In this document: piece by piece, positions 7,577 through 15,751 of the stretch
Layout: every line of letters starts with the position of its first letter
How positions within the stretch are numbered: the first letter of the stretch is position 1
Origin: Anaerolineae bacterium
Lineage (GTDB): Bacteria; Chloroflexota; Anaerolineae; JAFGEY01
Assembly: GCA_016929205.1 (NCBI GenBank)
Contig: JAFGJF010000016.1
Location: 1 to 25,202, forward strand
DNA: 25,202 bases
Direction of reading: 5' to 3'
Notes under the pieces: generated by a model
What the model was told of the DNA's origin: nothing
The model's database searches: none
What the model saw: the letters and a program-made list of their open reading frames with translations, nothing else
Program-made: the position numbers and the translations under genes

Positions 7577-9418
7577 ATGCCGCAACCCATCAACGAATTT
7601 TTGCTTGACCGCTGGCTGCCCACTGTTGACAAGCCTATGCGCTACATCGGTAACGACTGGAACGCCGTACACAAAGACTGGGACGCCGTCTCTGTACACC
7701 TGGCCCTGGCCTACCCTGACACAGTCGAGGTGGGTATGTCCAACATTGGCTTGCAAATCCTGTACGACATCGTCAACCACCATCCCGACGCACTCTGCGA
7801 ACGTGTTTTTGCTCCCTGGCCCGATATGGAGGCCGTTATGCGCGCCCGGGACATACCCCTCTATGCCCTGGAAAGTCACCATCCGCTGGACGCCTTTGAG
7901 ATCATTGGCTTTAGCTTGCCCTACGAACTAAACCTGACCAACGTCCTCAACATGCTCGATCTGGCCGGACTTGCCGTGCGCGCTGCCGACCGGGGCGAGA
8001 ATGCACCCTTGATCCTTGGCGGTGGCAGCGGTGCCTACCACCCCGAACCAATGGCCGATTTCATTGACGCCTTTGTCGTCGGCGAAGGCGAACAGGTCAT
8101 CGTCGAGATCATCGATGCCTTTCGACAAACACAACCGGGCGACAAAACGGCGCTGCTAAAAGAGATGGCCCGCATTCCCGGCATCTATGTGCCACGTTTT
8201 TACACCGTCGCTTACAGCGATGGCAACAACGGGCGCGGGAAACTGGTATCGATAGCGCCTAACGTACCCGAGGCACAGATGCCGATCGTCAAACGGGTAG
8301 TCGATCCCTTGCCGCCGGCGCCCACGCACCTCGTCGTACCCTATGTACAGCCGGTCCACGATCGTGGTGTGATCGAGATTATGCGCGGCTGCACGCAGGG
8401 CTGTCGTTTTTGCCAGGCTGGCATGATTTACCGCCCCCTGCGCGAGCGTTCGCGCGCCGAGGTCGTCGAGACGGCAAACGCGCTCTTGTGCCATACCGGG
8501 TACGACGAAATCGGCCTGATCTCGCTCAGTTCGGCCGATCACTCGCAGATCGAGGGCATCGTACAAGACCTGATCGGCCAGGATCGCCAGCCGCCGCTCT
8601 CCGTCACCTTGCCCTCCCTGCGAACCGACGCCTTTTCCGTCGAACTGGCCCAGGCCTTTCAAGGCATGCGCCGTTCCGGGCTGACCTTTGCCCCCGAGGC
8701 CGGCAGCCAGCGCCTGCGCGACGTGATCAACAAAAAGGTCACCGCAGACGATTTACTGCGCGCTGCCCAGGCCGCCTATGCCAACAACTGGCAGCGCATC
8801 AAGCTCTACTTTATGATTGGCCTGCCCACCGAGACCGATCAGGATGTGATCGCGATCATCGATACGGTCAAAGCGGTGCTCGAGATTGGCTACCAGCATC
8901 ACCGCAAAAAGGCCAACGTCAGCGTCACCGTTTCAACGCTGGTTCCCAAACCGCACACACCGTTCCAGTGGCACCCCTTGATCGACGACGAAACGTTGCA
9001 GCGTCGCCATCAGCTCCTCAAAGGCGGTCTGCGCGAGCGCGGCATCCGTTTCAATTACCACGATTCGCGCAACACCCTGCTCGAAGCCGTCATCTCGCGT
9101 GGCGACCGCCGGCTGGGTGCTGTCATCGAACGAGCGTGGCAAGCCGGCGCCCGATTTGATGCCTGGAACGAACAGTTCGACTGGCCAGCCTGGGAAAACG
9201 CCTTTGCCGCCGAGGGCATCGATCCCCGGCAGGAGGCGCGCCGCGAGCGCCTGCCGGACGACGTACTGCCCTGGGCTCACATCTCTTGCGGCGTGGACCA
9301 AGCCTATCTGTGGCGCGAATTCGAACGTGCTACGACCGAAACGACCACGCGCGACTGCCGGGAGGGATGCACCAACTGCGGCGCGATCGAACAACTCGGC
9401 TGCCGGGGCGGCGCATGA
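7577..9418 (+). CDS. B12-binding-type radical SAM protein, TIGR03960 family
   Basis: 613 aa from ATG 7577. The N-terminal 240 residues resemble the cobalamin-binding-like Rossmann region of this family (AYPDTVEVGMSNIGLQILYDIVN; LGGGSGAYHPEPMADFID). The radical SAM [4Fe-4S] motif is C272-x3-C276-x2-C279 in RGCTQGCRFCQAGM, preceded by PYVQPVHDRGVIEI. Later segments (FAPEAGSQRLRDVINKKVT, LYFMIGLPTETDQDV, LVPKPHTPFQW) match radical SAM proteins related to MiaB/Elp3. The C-terminus has a cysteine-rich tail (DCREGCTNCGAIEQLGC). No clear SD is seen, consistent with translation linked to the upstream gene. The stop overlaps the next start as ATGA. The substrate of the family is not established. Confidence 0.9.
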   Translation: MPQPINEFLLDRWLPTVDKPMRYIGNDWNAVHKDWDAVSVHLALAYPDTVEVGMSNIGLQILYDIVNHHPDALCERVFAPWPDMEAVMRARDIPLYALESHHPLDAFEIIGFSLPYELNLTNVLNMLDLAGLAVRAADRGENAPLILGGGSGAYHPEPMADFIDAFVVGEGEQVIVEIIDAFRQTQPGDKTALLKEMARIPGIYVPRFYTVAYSDGNNGRGKLVSIAPNVPEAQMPIVKRVVDPLPPAPTHLVVPYVQPVHDRGVIEIMRGCTQGCRFCQAGMIYRPLRERSRAEVVETANALLCHTGYDEIGLISLSSADHSQIEGIVQDLIGQDRQPPLSVTLPSLRTDAFSVELAQAFQGMRRSGLTFAPEAGSQRLRDVINKKVTADDLLRAAQAAYANNWQRIKLYFMIGLPTETDQDVIAIIDTVKAVLEIGYQHHRKKANVSVTVSTLVPKPHTPFQWHPLIDDETLQRRHQLLKGGLRERGIRFNYHDSRNTLLEAVISRGDRRLGAVIERAWQAGARFDAWNEQFDWPAWENAFAAEGIDPRQEARRERLPDDVLPWAHISCGVDQAYLWREFERATTETTTRDCREGCTNCGAIEQLGCRGGA

Positions 9419-10068
9419 ACGAACAGCCAAAACATCGCGCCAGAATGACGTTCGCCAAGGGAAACGAGATCAGGTACGTCGCCCATCTCGACCTGCTGCG
9501 TGCCTGGGAACGCATCCTGCGCCGCGCAGGGATCCCGCTCGCCTATTCGCATGGCTTTAGCCCCCATCCCAGGATTACCCTTGCTATGCCATCGCCGGTC
9601 GGGTGCACAGGAGCCAACGAAGAGCTTGACGTCATCTTGGACGAACCTATGTCGGATCAAGAGGTCATCACACGCCTGCAACCTGCTTTGCCGCTTGGAA
9701 TAAAGGTGCTGGCAGTCACGACGATCCCGCTCAAAGCACCGGCTCGCCCTTCGTTGATCCACGGGGCCGATTATCAGGTCACCCTCGTCGACATCCCCTG
9801 TGCAGAGGTCAAACGTCGCGTCGACGAGCTGTTGCAGCGTGATGCTGTCGAGGTTGAATTTCGGCGCAAGCGATTCGACCTCCGCCCCCTGATCGACAAC
9901 CTTGGCGCACAATGCAGCGACGATGCCGTCCTGCTGACGATGCAGCTTTTACGCGACAATCAAGGTCGCATTGGGCGTCCCGACGTGGTATTGGAAGCAC
10001 TTGGCCTGAGCGAACACGCTCGGCACATCCACCGCACCCGGATCGTGTTCGATCCCGAAGCGCCTTGA
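9415..10068 (+). CDS. TIGR03936 / DUF2344 radical-SAM-associated protein
   Basis: 217 aa. ATG 9415 overlaps the radical SAM stop by 4 nt (ATGA), typical translational coupling; longer in-frame extensions lie inside the upstream gene and are rejected. The N-terminus MTFAKGNEIRYVAHLDLLRAW, then GIPLAYSHGFSPHPRI, is characteristic of this family, which is encoded next to, or fused to, TIGR03960 radical SAM proteins in many bacteria. Its biochemical role is unknown; the constant pairing implies a shared reaction, perhaps RNA-related. Ends with TGA. Confidence 0.9.
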   Translation: MNEQPKHRARMTFAKGNEIRYVAHLDLLRAWERILRRAGIPLAYSHGFSPHPRITLAMPSPVGCTGANEELDVILDEPMSDQEVITRLQPALPLGIKVLAVTTIPLKAPARPSLIHGADYQVTLVDIPCAEVKRRVDELLQRDAVEVEFRRKRFDLRPLIDNLGAQCSDDAVLLTMQLLRDNQGRIGRPDVVLEALGLSEHARHIHRTRIVFDPEAP

Positions 10069-10182
10069 GGGAGCAGTTCTATATCGAGCCGTCCGTGCAT
10101 CGCCGGCTGACCCTTAAATAGTCCGGGGGGATACTTTTACCGATTCGCCATTCGCGATTCCAGGAACAGGAGACGGTTCAAA

Positions 10183-11877
10183 ATGAAAAAACGAGAAGCA
10201 GCAGCCAACGTGTTTATGCAGCAAAACGTCGTCCAGCAGGAACTGGGCGAGGTCAAAGAACTGGATGACCTGATATCAGATGAGACATCCGATCAAGACC
10301 AGGAATACCATACCGAACGGGCCAAGGCAAGGCGTTCACCCCAGCCGCCTGCCCCGCAGCCGGTATTCAAAACGTCCGAAGAACTGCAGCTCGAAAAGGA
10401 ACCGATCCAGGTTCGAGAGACCGGCTTTGGGATCTGGAAGCGGATCATCGTTCCGCCGAACGCCTACGTCGTCCACACCCGGCTGGGCAGAAAAGAGCCG
10501 GTCACCCTCGGGCTTGGCGTGTCCTTTCGCTACAATCCCTATACCGATGCCTACCTGGTCGTCCCCGCGGCGATGCAGACGATCGGCATTATCGCCAACT
10601 GCATCAGCAAGGAAAAGCAAGGGATCAATGTACTGGCCTACGTCCAGTGGCAGATCGATGACTTTGGCGTGGCCTACCGCAAGCTCGATTTTTCGGATGC
10701 TTACGACCCATTGGGCATCGTTAATGCCCAGCTTCGAGAGCAGGCCGAGGCGGCGATCAAGGACAAGATCGCCACAATGAGCGTCGAAGAGGTGCTGACC
10801 GACAAAGAACCGGTCATCGAAGAGCTAACCACGCGCCTCAAGGTCGTCGCCGAAGGACGCCGCCAGGGCCATCAGGAAACGGACGAAGGATTGGGCATCA
10901 AGATCGTCACCGTGCAGATCAAAGAGGCCTATGTCAGCTCGCAGCGCCTGTGGGAAAATTTGCAGGCGCCCTTCCGCTACGAAAAAGACCAGGCTGCCCG
11001 CGTCAGCTATCTGACCTCTCAAGATGCGATCCGGAAAAAAGAGCTTGAGACGCGCCAGGAAGCGGAAACCCGCCAGGCGGAAACGATGGTCAACATTGAG
11101 CGGATCAAACAGAGCAAAGAGACCGAAGCCACCCAAATCCGCCTGACCGAGGAAGCAGCGCGCTTTACTCGGGAACAAGAGAGCGAGCAAAGCAAGATCC
11201 AACTGCAAGAACGGACCACCCTCACCAGGCGCGAGTCGGAACAACGCCTGGCAATGCAGGCTGCCCAGGCCGAGCAAGAGGCCAGGCTCGCCGAGCTTCA
11301 GCTCGCTCAGCAAGAACAGGTCGAACAGGTCAGACTCGAAGCCGAGGCCGGTGCACGCCAAAAAGCGCTCCAGGTCGAGCAGGCTATGAAAGAGCTGGAC
11401 GAAGAAAAACGGTTGGCCGAGGCTCGCTTCCAGGCATCCCAGGAACAGATCGACCGCGACCTGGCCCTGAAAACACACCAGTCCGAGTTTGACCTTGCCG
11501 TTCAGGAGCACCAAGACCAGTTGCAGGGCAAAACCCTTCAAGCCGAACTGGCGCGCAAGGAACAGCAAACCCAGGTCGAACTGCAACTGCAAGAAGCAAC
11601 CAATCAAATCAAAATCGCGCTGGCCGAAAAAGAGGCCGACATTGAGCGGCTGCACCAGCAAGTGCGCAATTTGATCAACGAGGGCGACCTTGCCAGCCGG
11701 CTCGTGGCACAACTACCCGAATTGGCTGCCCATATGCCCGAGATCGATAAGCTGCAAGTGCTTCAAACCGGCGATGCCGCTGGTGCCTTTGATGCCCTGC
11801 CCACCTTTTTGGCCAAAATATTGGCCATCGCCGACAGCATGGGCATCTCGCTCGGCAAGAGCCCTGACGCAGACTAA
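10183..11877 (+). CDS. SPFH/band-7 flotillin-like coiled-coil protein without a membrane helix
   Basis: 564 aa, ATG 10183 preceded by ACAGGAGA. Residues 1-75 are charged and proline-rich (QPPAPQPVF). Residues of about 85-260 look like an SPFH/band-7 domain (ERGFGIWKRIIVPPNAY-like opening; VLAYVQWQIDDFGVAYRKLDF; QLREQAEAAIKDKIATMSVEEVLTDKE; GIKIVTVQIKEAYVSSQRLWENLQ). From about 265 to 500 it is a long Glu/Gln/Lys/Arg-rich coiled coil with many A-E-x-R-x-A repeats, and it ends in a short hydrophobic helical region (LASRLVAQLPELAAHMPEIDKLQVLQ). Flotillins normally have an N-terminal membrane hairpin; none is visible here, so this is a soluble or peripheral form. It lies 114 nt after the preceding gene. 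The stop overlaps the convergent lipoprotein stop at 11874-11877. Confidence 0.8.
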   Translation: MKKREAAANVFMQQNVVQQELGEVKELDDLISDETSDQDQEYHTERAKARRSPQPPAPQPVFKTSEELQLEKEPIQVRETGFGIWKRIIVPPNAYVVHTRLGRKEPVTLGLGVSFRYNPYTDAYLVVPAAMQTIGIIANCISKEKQGINVLAYVQWQIDDFGVAYRKLDFSDAYDPLGIVNAQLREQAEAAIKDKIATMSVEEVLTDKEPVIEELTTRLKVVAEGRRQGHQETDEGLGIKIVTVQIKEAYVSSQRLWENLQAPFRYEKDQAARVSYLTSQDAIRKKELETRQEAETRQAETMVNIERIKQSKETEATQIRLTEEAARFTREQESEQSKIQLQERTTLTRRESEQRLAMQAAQAEQEARLAELQLAQQEQVEQVRLEAEAGARQKALQVEQAMKELDEEKRLAEARFQASQEQIDRDLALKTHQSEFDLAVQEHQDQLQGKTLQAELARKEQQTQVELQLQEATNQIKIALAEKEADIERLHQQVRNLINEGDLASRLVAQLPELAAHMPEIDKLQVLQTGDAAGAFDALPTFLAKILAIADSMGISLGKSPDAD

Positions 11878-12497
11878 TATACTTCGATCTTGATCAACCA
11901 TTTGGCCCAAAAGCTGCCCTGCGCATCGGGGAAAATGGCTCGTACCGGGAAACCGTGCAACATAGGCACTGGCTCCCCCTCCCATTCATAGGCCAGAAAT
12001 GGCTCCGAGGTTTGGAGCATATTCGGTGAAACCAGGGTCGAATAGCCGTCTGCACTGACCAGCTTTACACCAAAGATATCCGATTCGATCTCGGCCAATT
12101 CCAGAATGTGGTCCAGCGGTACGCCGGCCCAGGTCGCTTCATCCGAGAAAAAACCCGGGCAAGTCAATGTGCAGCGGAGTTCGACCCTGCCCATACAGCG
12201 CAAATCGTCATAGCTCAAACTGAGTGGATTGCCCACCTTGCCCACCACTTCCAGACGATAGGTCTCAAAGTCGATCTCTGGAATGCTGCCCGTGACGTGC
12301 AGACCCGTCGTCTCGTCCAATTCGGTATAGGGCGGTATCACGGCCGGCGGCGTGGGCACGACGATGGGCTCCAGCACACACGGCGTCGGCGTCAAAGCAG
12401 CTCCCGCCTCGGTCGCGACAGGCGTCGAGACAGGGCCAGTGCATCCTGTCCATACGACAAGACCTAGCGCCAACAAAAAAACCGTTCGCATTTTCAT
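11874..12497 (-). CDS. Molybdopterin-binding-domain lipoprotein (sulfite-oxidase fold, PF00174 type)
   Basis: 207 aa with a lipoprotein signal peptide (MKMRTVFLLALGLVVWTGC; lipidated Cys19) and a Thr/Pro-rich linker to about residue 60. The domain shows the oxidoreductase molybdopterin-binding pattern: VVGKVGNPLSLSYDDLRCM, LRCTLTCPGFF with C113 the likely Mo-ligand position (usually CxGN), WAGVPLDHILELAEI, VKLVSADGYSTLVS, and MLHGFPVRAIFPDAQGSFWAKWLIKIEV. It is short and lacks the dimerisation domain of sulfite oxidases. It probably sits outside the membrane. The electron partner and substrate are unknown. AAGGATGGG lies upstream of ATG 12497. Confidence 0.82.
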   Translation of the reverse strand: MKMRTVFLLALGLVVWTGCTGPVSTPVATEAGAALTPTPCVLEPIVVPTPPAVIPPYTELDETTGLHVTGSIPEIDFETYRLEVVGKVGNPLSLSYDDLRCMGRVELRCTLTCPGFFSDEATWAGVPLDHILELAEIESDIFGVKLVSADGYSTLVSPNMLQTSEPFLAYEWEGEPVPMLHGFPVRAIFPDAQGSFWAKWLIKIEVY

Positions 12498-12679
12498 TTA
12501 TCCCATCCTTGACTAGGAACCGCTCAACCCGCTCGTCGTTTCCATCTTGTGTACACACCGAGAACAGCGCCTGGAGCTGGCTGCCTGATTACAAAGCAAA
12601 AACGACCATTCGCTGATGTCAAGCCTATCACAAGAATGATCGTTTGTCTACGACCAAAGTCTGATCCACCCACAAGCCA
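12498..12679. other. Intergenic region between the molybdo-lipoprotein and the GT2 gene
   Basis: Holds the terminator of the upstream minus-strand operon (12598-12645) and the promoter region of the molybdo-lipoprotein. A perfect 10-bp palindrome, TGTGTACACA (12548-12557), lies about 50 nt upstream of that gene's start and could be an operator; there is no direct evidence for a regulator. Confidence 0.4.
12598..12645 (-). terminator. Intrinsic terminator of the lar/glycosyltransferase operon
   Basis: On the minus strand AAACGATCATTC (12645-12634) pairs with GAATGGTCGTTT (12611-12600) with one G-U pair and a 22-nt loop. The second arm runs into TTTTT (12602-12598) followed by a T-rich stretch. 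It lies 35 nt after the GT2 stop codon. Confidence 0.7.
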
Positions 12680-13702
12680 TCACATCTCGATCACCTGCCG
12701 GTACGCGTCGATCAAAAGTCGGGCTTTTGCCTCTTTGATCTCGCCGTGCTGCATCTCGTTCTGCGCTCGTCGAATTTTGGCTCGCATCCCGGTACGAATC
12801 AGCCGCCGTGCCACCCAATGGAAAAGGGGCGAATAGTGCTTGCCAAACAAAATAGTGCGGCTACGCCACAAAGCCACAATCATCTCGGGCCGAACCTGTT
12901 TGGTACTCTGCCCCTCAAAATGAACGATCTGTGCGCGAGGCACACAAAAGATCTGCCAACCCGCGCGCTTGATCCGTATGCACCAGTCGATCTCTTCGAC
13001 GTACATGTGGTAATCGAGATCAAAACCGCCCGTCTGGGCGATCACCTCCCGCCGGAAAAGCATCGCTGCCCCGAGCGGGTGATCGATCTCAAATGGCTCA
13101 CCATCCTCGTACAACCGCCCCGGATAGCGTCCATTGAGACGAGAATGGGTCAGCCGCCAGTTGATCGGCCAAAAATCGAGCCAGATCTGTGCCAGCGAGG
13201 GAAAACGATAGGCTGAATGTTGAAAACTGCCATCGCCATACACCAGCCGCGGCCCGCAGACGCCAACCCGAGGATGTTGTTCCATAAAGCGCACCAGGTG
13301 GTGGATCGCGTCTGGCTGCACAGACGTGTCCGGATTCAAAAGCAGCACAAACTTGGGCAGATCGCGCGTCGCAGATGACAAACCATCTGGCTCCATTTGT
13401 GCCTCGTTCCCACCGCCTGTCAGTTGATAGTCGGCCGTTGGTGCCTGCACCTGGAAACCGATCTCACGCAGCGCCAGGTTATTGCCGCCCGCAAACCCCA
13501 AATTCGTCGAACTGGCGATCAGCCGCACGTTGGGAAACCACGTTTTAAGCAAGGCCACGCTGTCGTCGCGAGAAGCATTGTCGACAACCCAGATCTCGCC
13601 ATCCAGACCGGCTGCATCGAGCGCTTGCTGCGCGGTTCCCAAACAAGCGATCAACAGATCGCGCACGTTCCAATTCACCACCACCAGTGCCAGGTCGGGC
13701 AC
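12680..13702 (-). CDS. Family 2 glycosyltransferase (rhamnosyltransferase-like)
   Basis: 340 aa. The start is taken as GTG 13702, because GGAGG lies 7 nt upstream and it begins exactly at the GT2 core (PDLALVVVNWN). GT2 motifs seen: WVVDNASRDDSV, STNLGFAGGNNLAL, VLLLNPDTSV (metal/nucleotide-sugar site), HPLGAAMLFRREV and GGFDLDYHMYVEEIDWCIRIKRAGW. It probably transfers a sugar to a lipid- or polysaccharide-linked acceptor at the cytoplasmic membrane. About 30 extra residues rich in Gly/Gln/Asp lie between the NN-x-AL motif and the NPDT motif, where relatives have only a few. It begins 2 nt after the larC stop and is the last gene of the operon. Confidence 0.88.
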   Translation of the reverse strand: MPDLALVVVNWNVRDLLIACLGTAQQALDAAGLDGEIWVVDNASRDDSVALLKTWFPNVRLIASSTNLGFAGGNNLALREIGFQVQAPTADYQLTGGGNEAQMEPDGLSSATRDLPKFVLLLNPDTSVQPDAIHHLVRFMEQHPRVGVCGPRLVYGDGSFQHSAYRFPSLAQIWLDFWPINWRLTHSRLNGRYPGRLYEDGEPFEIDHPLGAAMLFRREVIAQTGGFDLDYHMYVEEIDWCIRIKRAGWQIFCVPRAQIVHFEGQSTKQVRPEMIVALWRSRTILFGKHYSPLFHWVARRLIRTGMRAKIRRAQNEMQHGEIKEAKARLLIDAYRQVIEM

Positions 13703-13704
13703 GC

Positions 13705-14997
13705 CTACGCCTCCGCTGCCTGCCACGCCGCTTTCATCACCCGCATGACCGGCTCGCCCGACTCGCGCGCCAGGCGCGCACAATCTTCGTATTCAGGTGA
13801 CGCCGCCAGCCGCTGCTTGCCCAGCCACTTTTCCTTCACCCGCACCGTTCCCCACGGCGTCTCGACCTCACGCATCCGCCGGTCGGCCTTGATCCGGTGC
13901 GCCGGTGGAAACGTTCGGATCCCCAACGTCGATGTCTCCCGCATGATGATCAGCGACATCTCGTCCACGCGATCCAACGGCGAAAGCACCGACAGCAAAA
14001 TGCCGGGCCGGTTTTTCTTCATCTGAATCGACGTGAACCACACGTCGAGTGCGCCGGCCTCAAAAAGGCGTTCCATCGTATAACCCAACGTCTCGCCGGT
14101 GACGTCATCCAGGTTGCACTCGAGTTCGATCACACGATCGTGATCGTAGCGATCAAGATCGCCGTGATCCTTGTGCTCGCGCTCGCCCACCCAGATCCGG
14201 ATCGCATTCGCCCACGGAAACGCCTTGCTGCCAAAACCATATCCCACCCTGTGCACGCGCATAGCCGGCCGTTCGAAAATCGCCAATTGGCTCAACAGTG
14301 CCGCGCCTGTCGGAGTGACGATCTCGGTCTGCGCAGGATGAGCCACCGTCGGCGCACCAACCGATGCCAGCAGCGCCAGCGTGGCTGGCACGGGAACCGG
14401 GAACCGCCCGTGGGCGATGTCAATCGTGCCGCTGCCCAGCGGGATCGAAGAGGCATACACTTGCTCGATGCCCATGATCTCCAATCCGACGCAAAAGCCC
14501 ACCACGTCGACGATCGTATCAACTGCGCCCACCTCGTGAAAATGGACCTCTTGCAGCGGCACGCCGTGAATGCTCGCCTCGGCACGTCCCAACCGCTCGA
14601 TGACTGACATACTCGTCTTTTTGACCTGATCAGAGAGCGTACTGTCGTAAATGATGTGCTGAATGTCATGCAGGTGGCGCGCCGGGTACGCTTCCAGCGT
14701 ATCGCGCACGTGCAGTTTGGTGCCGGTCAGGCCATGATCCTGCTTGTCTTCCGTCTCCAGTTCATAGCCATCCAGGTCCATTTTCGACAATGCGTTCTTG
14801 AGCGCGTCGAGTTCGAGTCCGGCGTCGATCAGCCCACCGAGCAGCATATCGCCGCTCGCCCCGGCAAAGGCGTCGACGTACAAAACGTGCGTTCCATGCC
14901 CTTGAACGTGGCGCTGCACTGGCTGCCCGTCCGAAACCGGCTCATAGTGATCATGCCCATGATCGTGCGAATGACCGTGATTGTGTGTATCTGACAT
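13705..14997 (-). CDS. larC: LarC, nickel insertion protein for the nickel-pincer nucleotide cofactor
   Basis: 430 aa from ATG 14997; an upstream in-frame GTG at 15018 would add 7 residues and is possible. LarC is the CTP-dependent cyclometallase that inserts Ni into the pincer cofactor of LarA. Visible: LYVDAFAGASGDMLLGGLIDAG near the N-terminus, VHFHEVGAVDTIVDVVG, IPLGSGTIDIAHGRFPVPVPATL, TEIVTPTGAALL, ELECNLDDVTGETLGYTMERLFEAGALDVWFTSIQMKKNRPG, RETSTLGIR. The first 17 residues contain seven histidines at alternate positions (HNHGHSHDHGHDH), a probable Ni-binding tail. In some lactobacilli LarC is made by frameshifting between larC1 and larC2; here it is one uninterrupted frame. Confidence 0.93.
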   Translation of the reverse strand: MSDTHNHGHSHDHGHDHYEPVSDGQPVQRHVQGHGTHVLYVDAFAGASGDMLLGGLIDAGLELDALKNALSKMDLDGYELETEDKQDHGLTGTKLHVRDTLEAYPARHLHDIQHIIYDSTLSDQVKKTSMSVIERLGRAEASIHGVPLQEVHFHEVGAVDTIVDVVGFCVGLEIMGIEQVYASSIPLGSGTIDIAHGRFPVPVPATLALLASVGAPTVAHPAQTEIVTPTGAALLSQLAIFERPAMRVHRVGYGFGSKAFPWANAIRIWVGEREHKDHGDLDRYDHDRVIELECNLDDVTGETLGYTMERLFEAGALDVWFTSIQMKKNRPGILLSVLSPLDRVDEMSLIIMRETSTLGIRTFPPAHRIKADRRMREVETPWGTVRVKEKWLGKQRLAASPEYEDCARLARESGEPVMRVMKAAWQAAEA

Positions 14998-15019
14998 TTG
15001 TTCTTGACAACCTTTCACA

Positions 15020-15742
15020 CTAGTCTTGTGTTTTTTCTTCCACAGAACGACGTGCTCGTGCCATCCGGTTGGCGATCAGCCCAGCCATCGCCCCGGCACC
15101 GATGCCATTGCCAATATTGACCACCGCCATCCCCGGTGCGCAATTTTGCAGCATCGAATAGAGCGCGGCAATCCCCTCCCCACCCAAACCATACCCCACC
15201 TTGGTCGGCAGGCCGATCACCGGCACGTCTGATAGGCCGGAAACCACCGATGGCAGCGCGCCATCCATACCGGCAGCGACGATGAGCACATCCACCTCAT
15301 CTTCTTCCAACATCCGCCGCAGCGGGTCGAAAAGACGATGCAGCCCGGCCACGCCGACATCAAACGTGGTATACACCTCACAGCCCATCTCTTTGCACAA
15401 CATCGCCGCCTCTTCGGCCGTTGGCACGTCCGACGTGCCTGCCGTCAAGATCCCAACACGTCCGCCGACGATCGGCCGCTCGAAATCGGGGGCCAGCAAC
15501 ACCGCCGCCCGTGCCGAAGCATACCACTCTAACTGCGCACTAGCGTCAAATTCCTGACGCAGCTGTTCCTCCAGCTCGGGTGAAACCCGACTGAGGATCG
15601 CTCGCCCGTTCTTTTCCAGAAAAATATGCACGATCTTGAGCGCGTGTTCCAACGCCTTGCCTTGCGCCAGGATCACTTCTGGCACGCCTTTGCGCTTCGC
15701 GCGGTTCAAATCTGGCGTAACAAAACTATGTTCTTCTATCAT
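15020..15742 (-). CDS. larB: LarB, pyridinium-3,5-biscarboxylic acid mononucleotide synthase
   Basis: 240 aa, PurE-like C-terminal half. LarB carboxylates and hydrolyses nicotinic acid adenine dinucleotide, the first step of the nickel-pincer cofactor. Visible: the opening LNRAKRKGVPEVILAQGK, the glycine-rich VGILTAGTSDVPTAEEAA, EVYTTFDVGVAGLHRLF, VDVLIVAAGMDGALPSVVSGL, VPVIGLPTKVGYG and VNIGNGIGAGAMAGLIANRM, all typical of the family. ATG 15742 has AGGG about 9 nt upstream. Nine nt separate it from the larE stop, and larC follows directly, so the three form one transcript. Confidence 0.94.
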   Translation of the reverse strand: MIEEHSFVTPDLNRAKRKGVPEVILAQGKALEHALKIVHIFLEKNGRAILSRVSPELEEQLRQEFDASAQLEWYASARAAVLLAPDFERPIVGGRVGILTAGTSDVPTAEEAAMLCKEMGCEVYTTFDVGVAGLHRLFDPLRRMLEEDEVDVLIVAAGMDGALPSVVSGLSDVPVIGLPTKVGYGLGGEGIAALYSMLQNCAPGMAVVNIGNGIGAGAMAGLIANRMARARRSVEEKTQD

Positions 15743-15751
15743 ATTGATACC

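Noticed and set aside
10069..10182. A tRNA or small RNA gene between the DUF2344 gene and the SPFH gene
   Set aside because: No cloverleaf or strong terminator could be made from the 114 nt; only short CGATTC repeats are present.
13705..15018. A larC1/larC2 frameshift as in lactobacilli
   Set aside because: The whole LarC protein is encoded in one uninterrupted frame.
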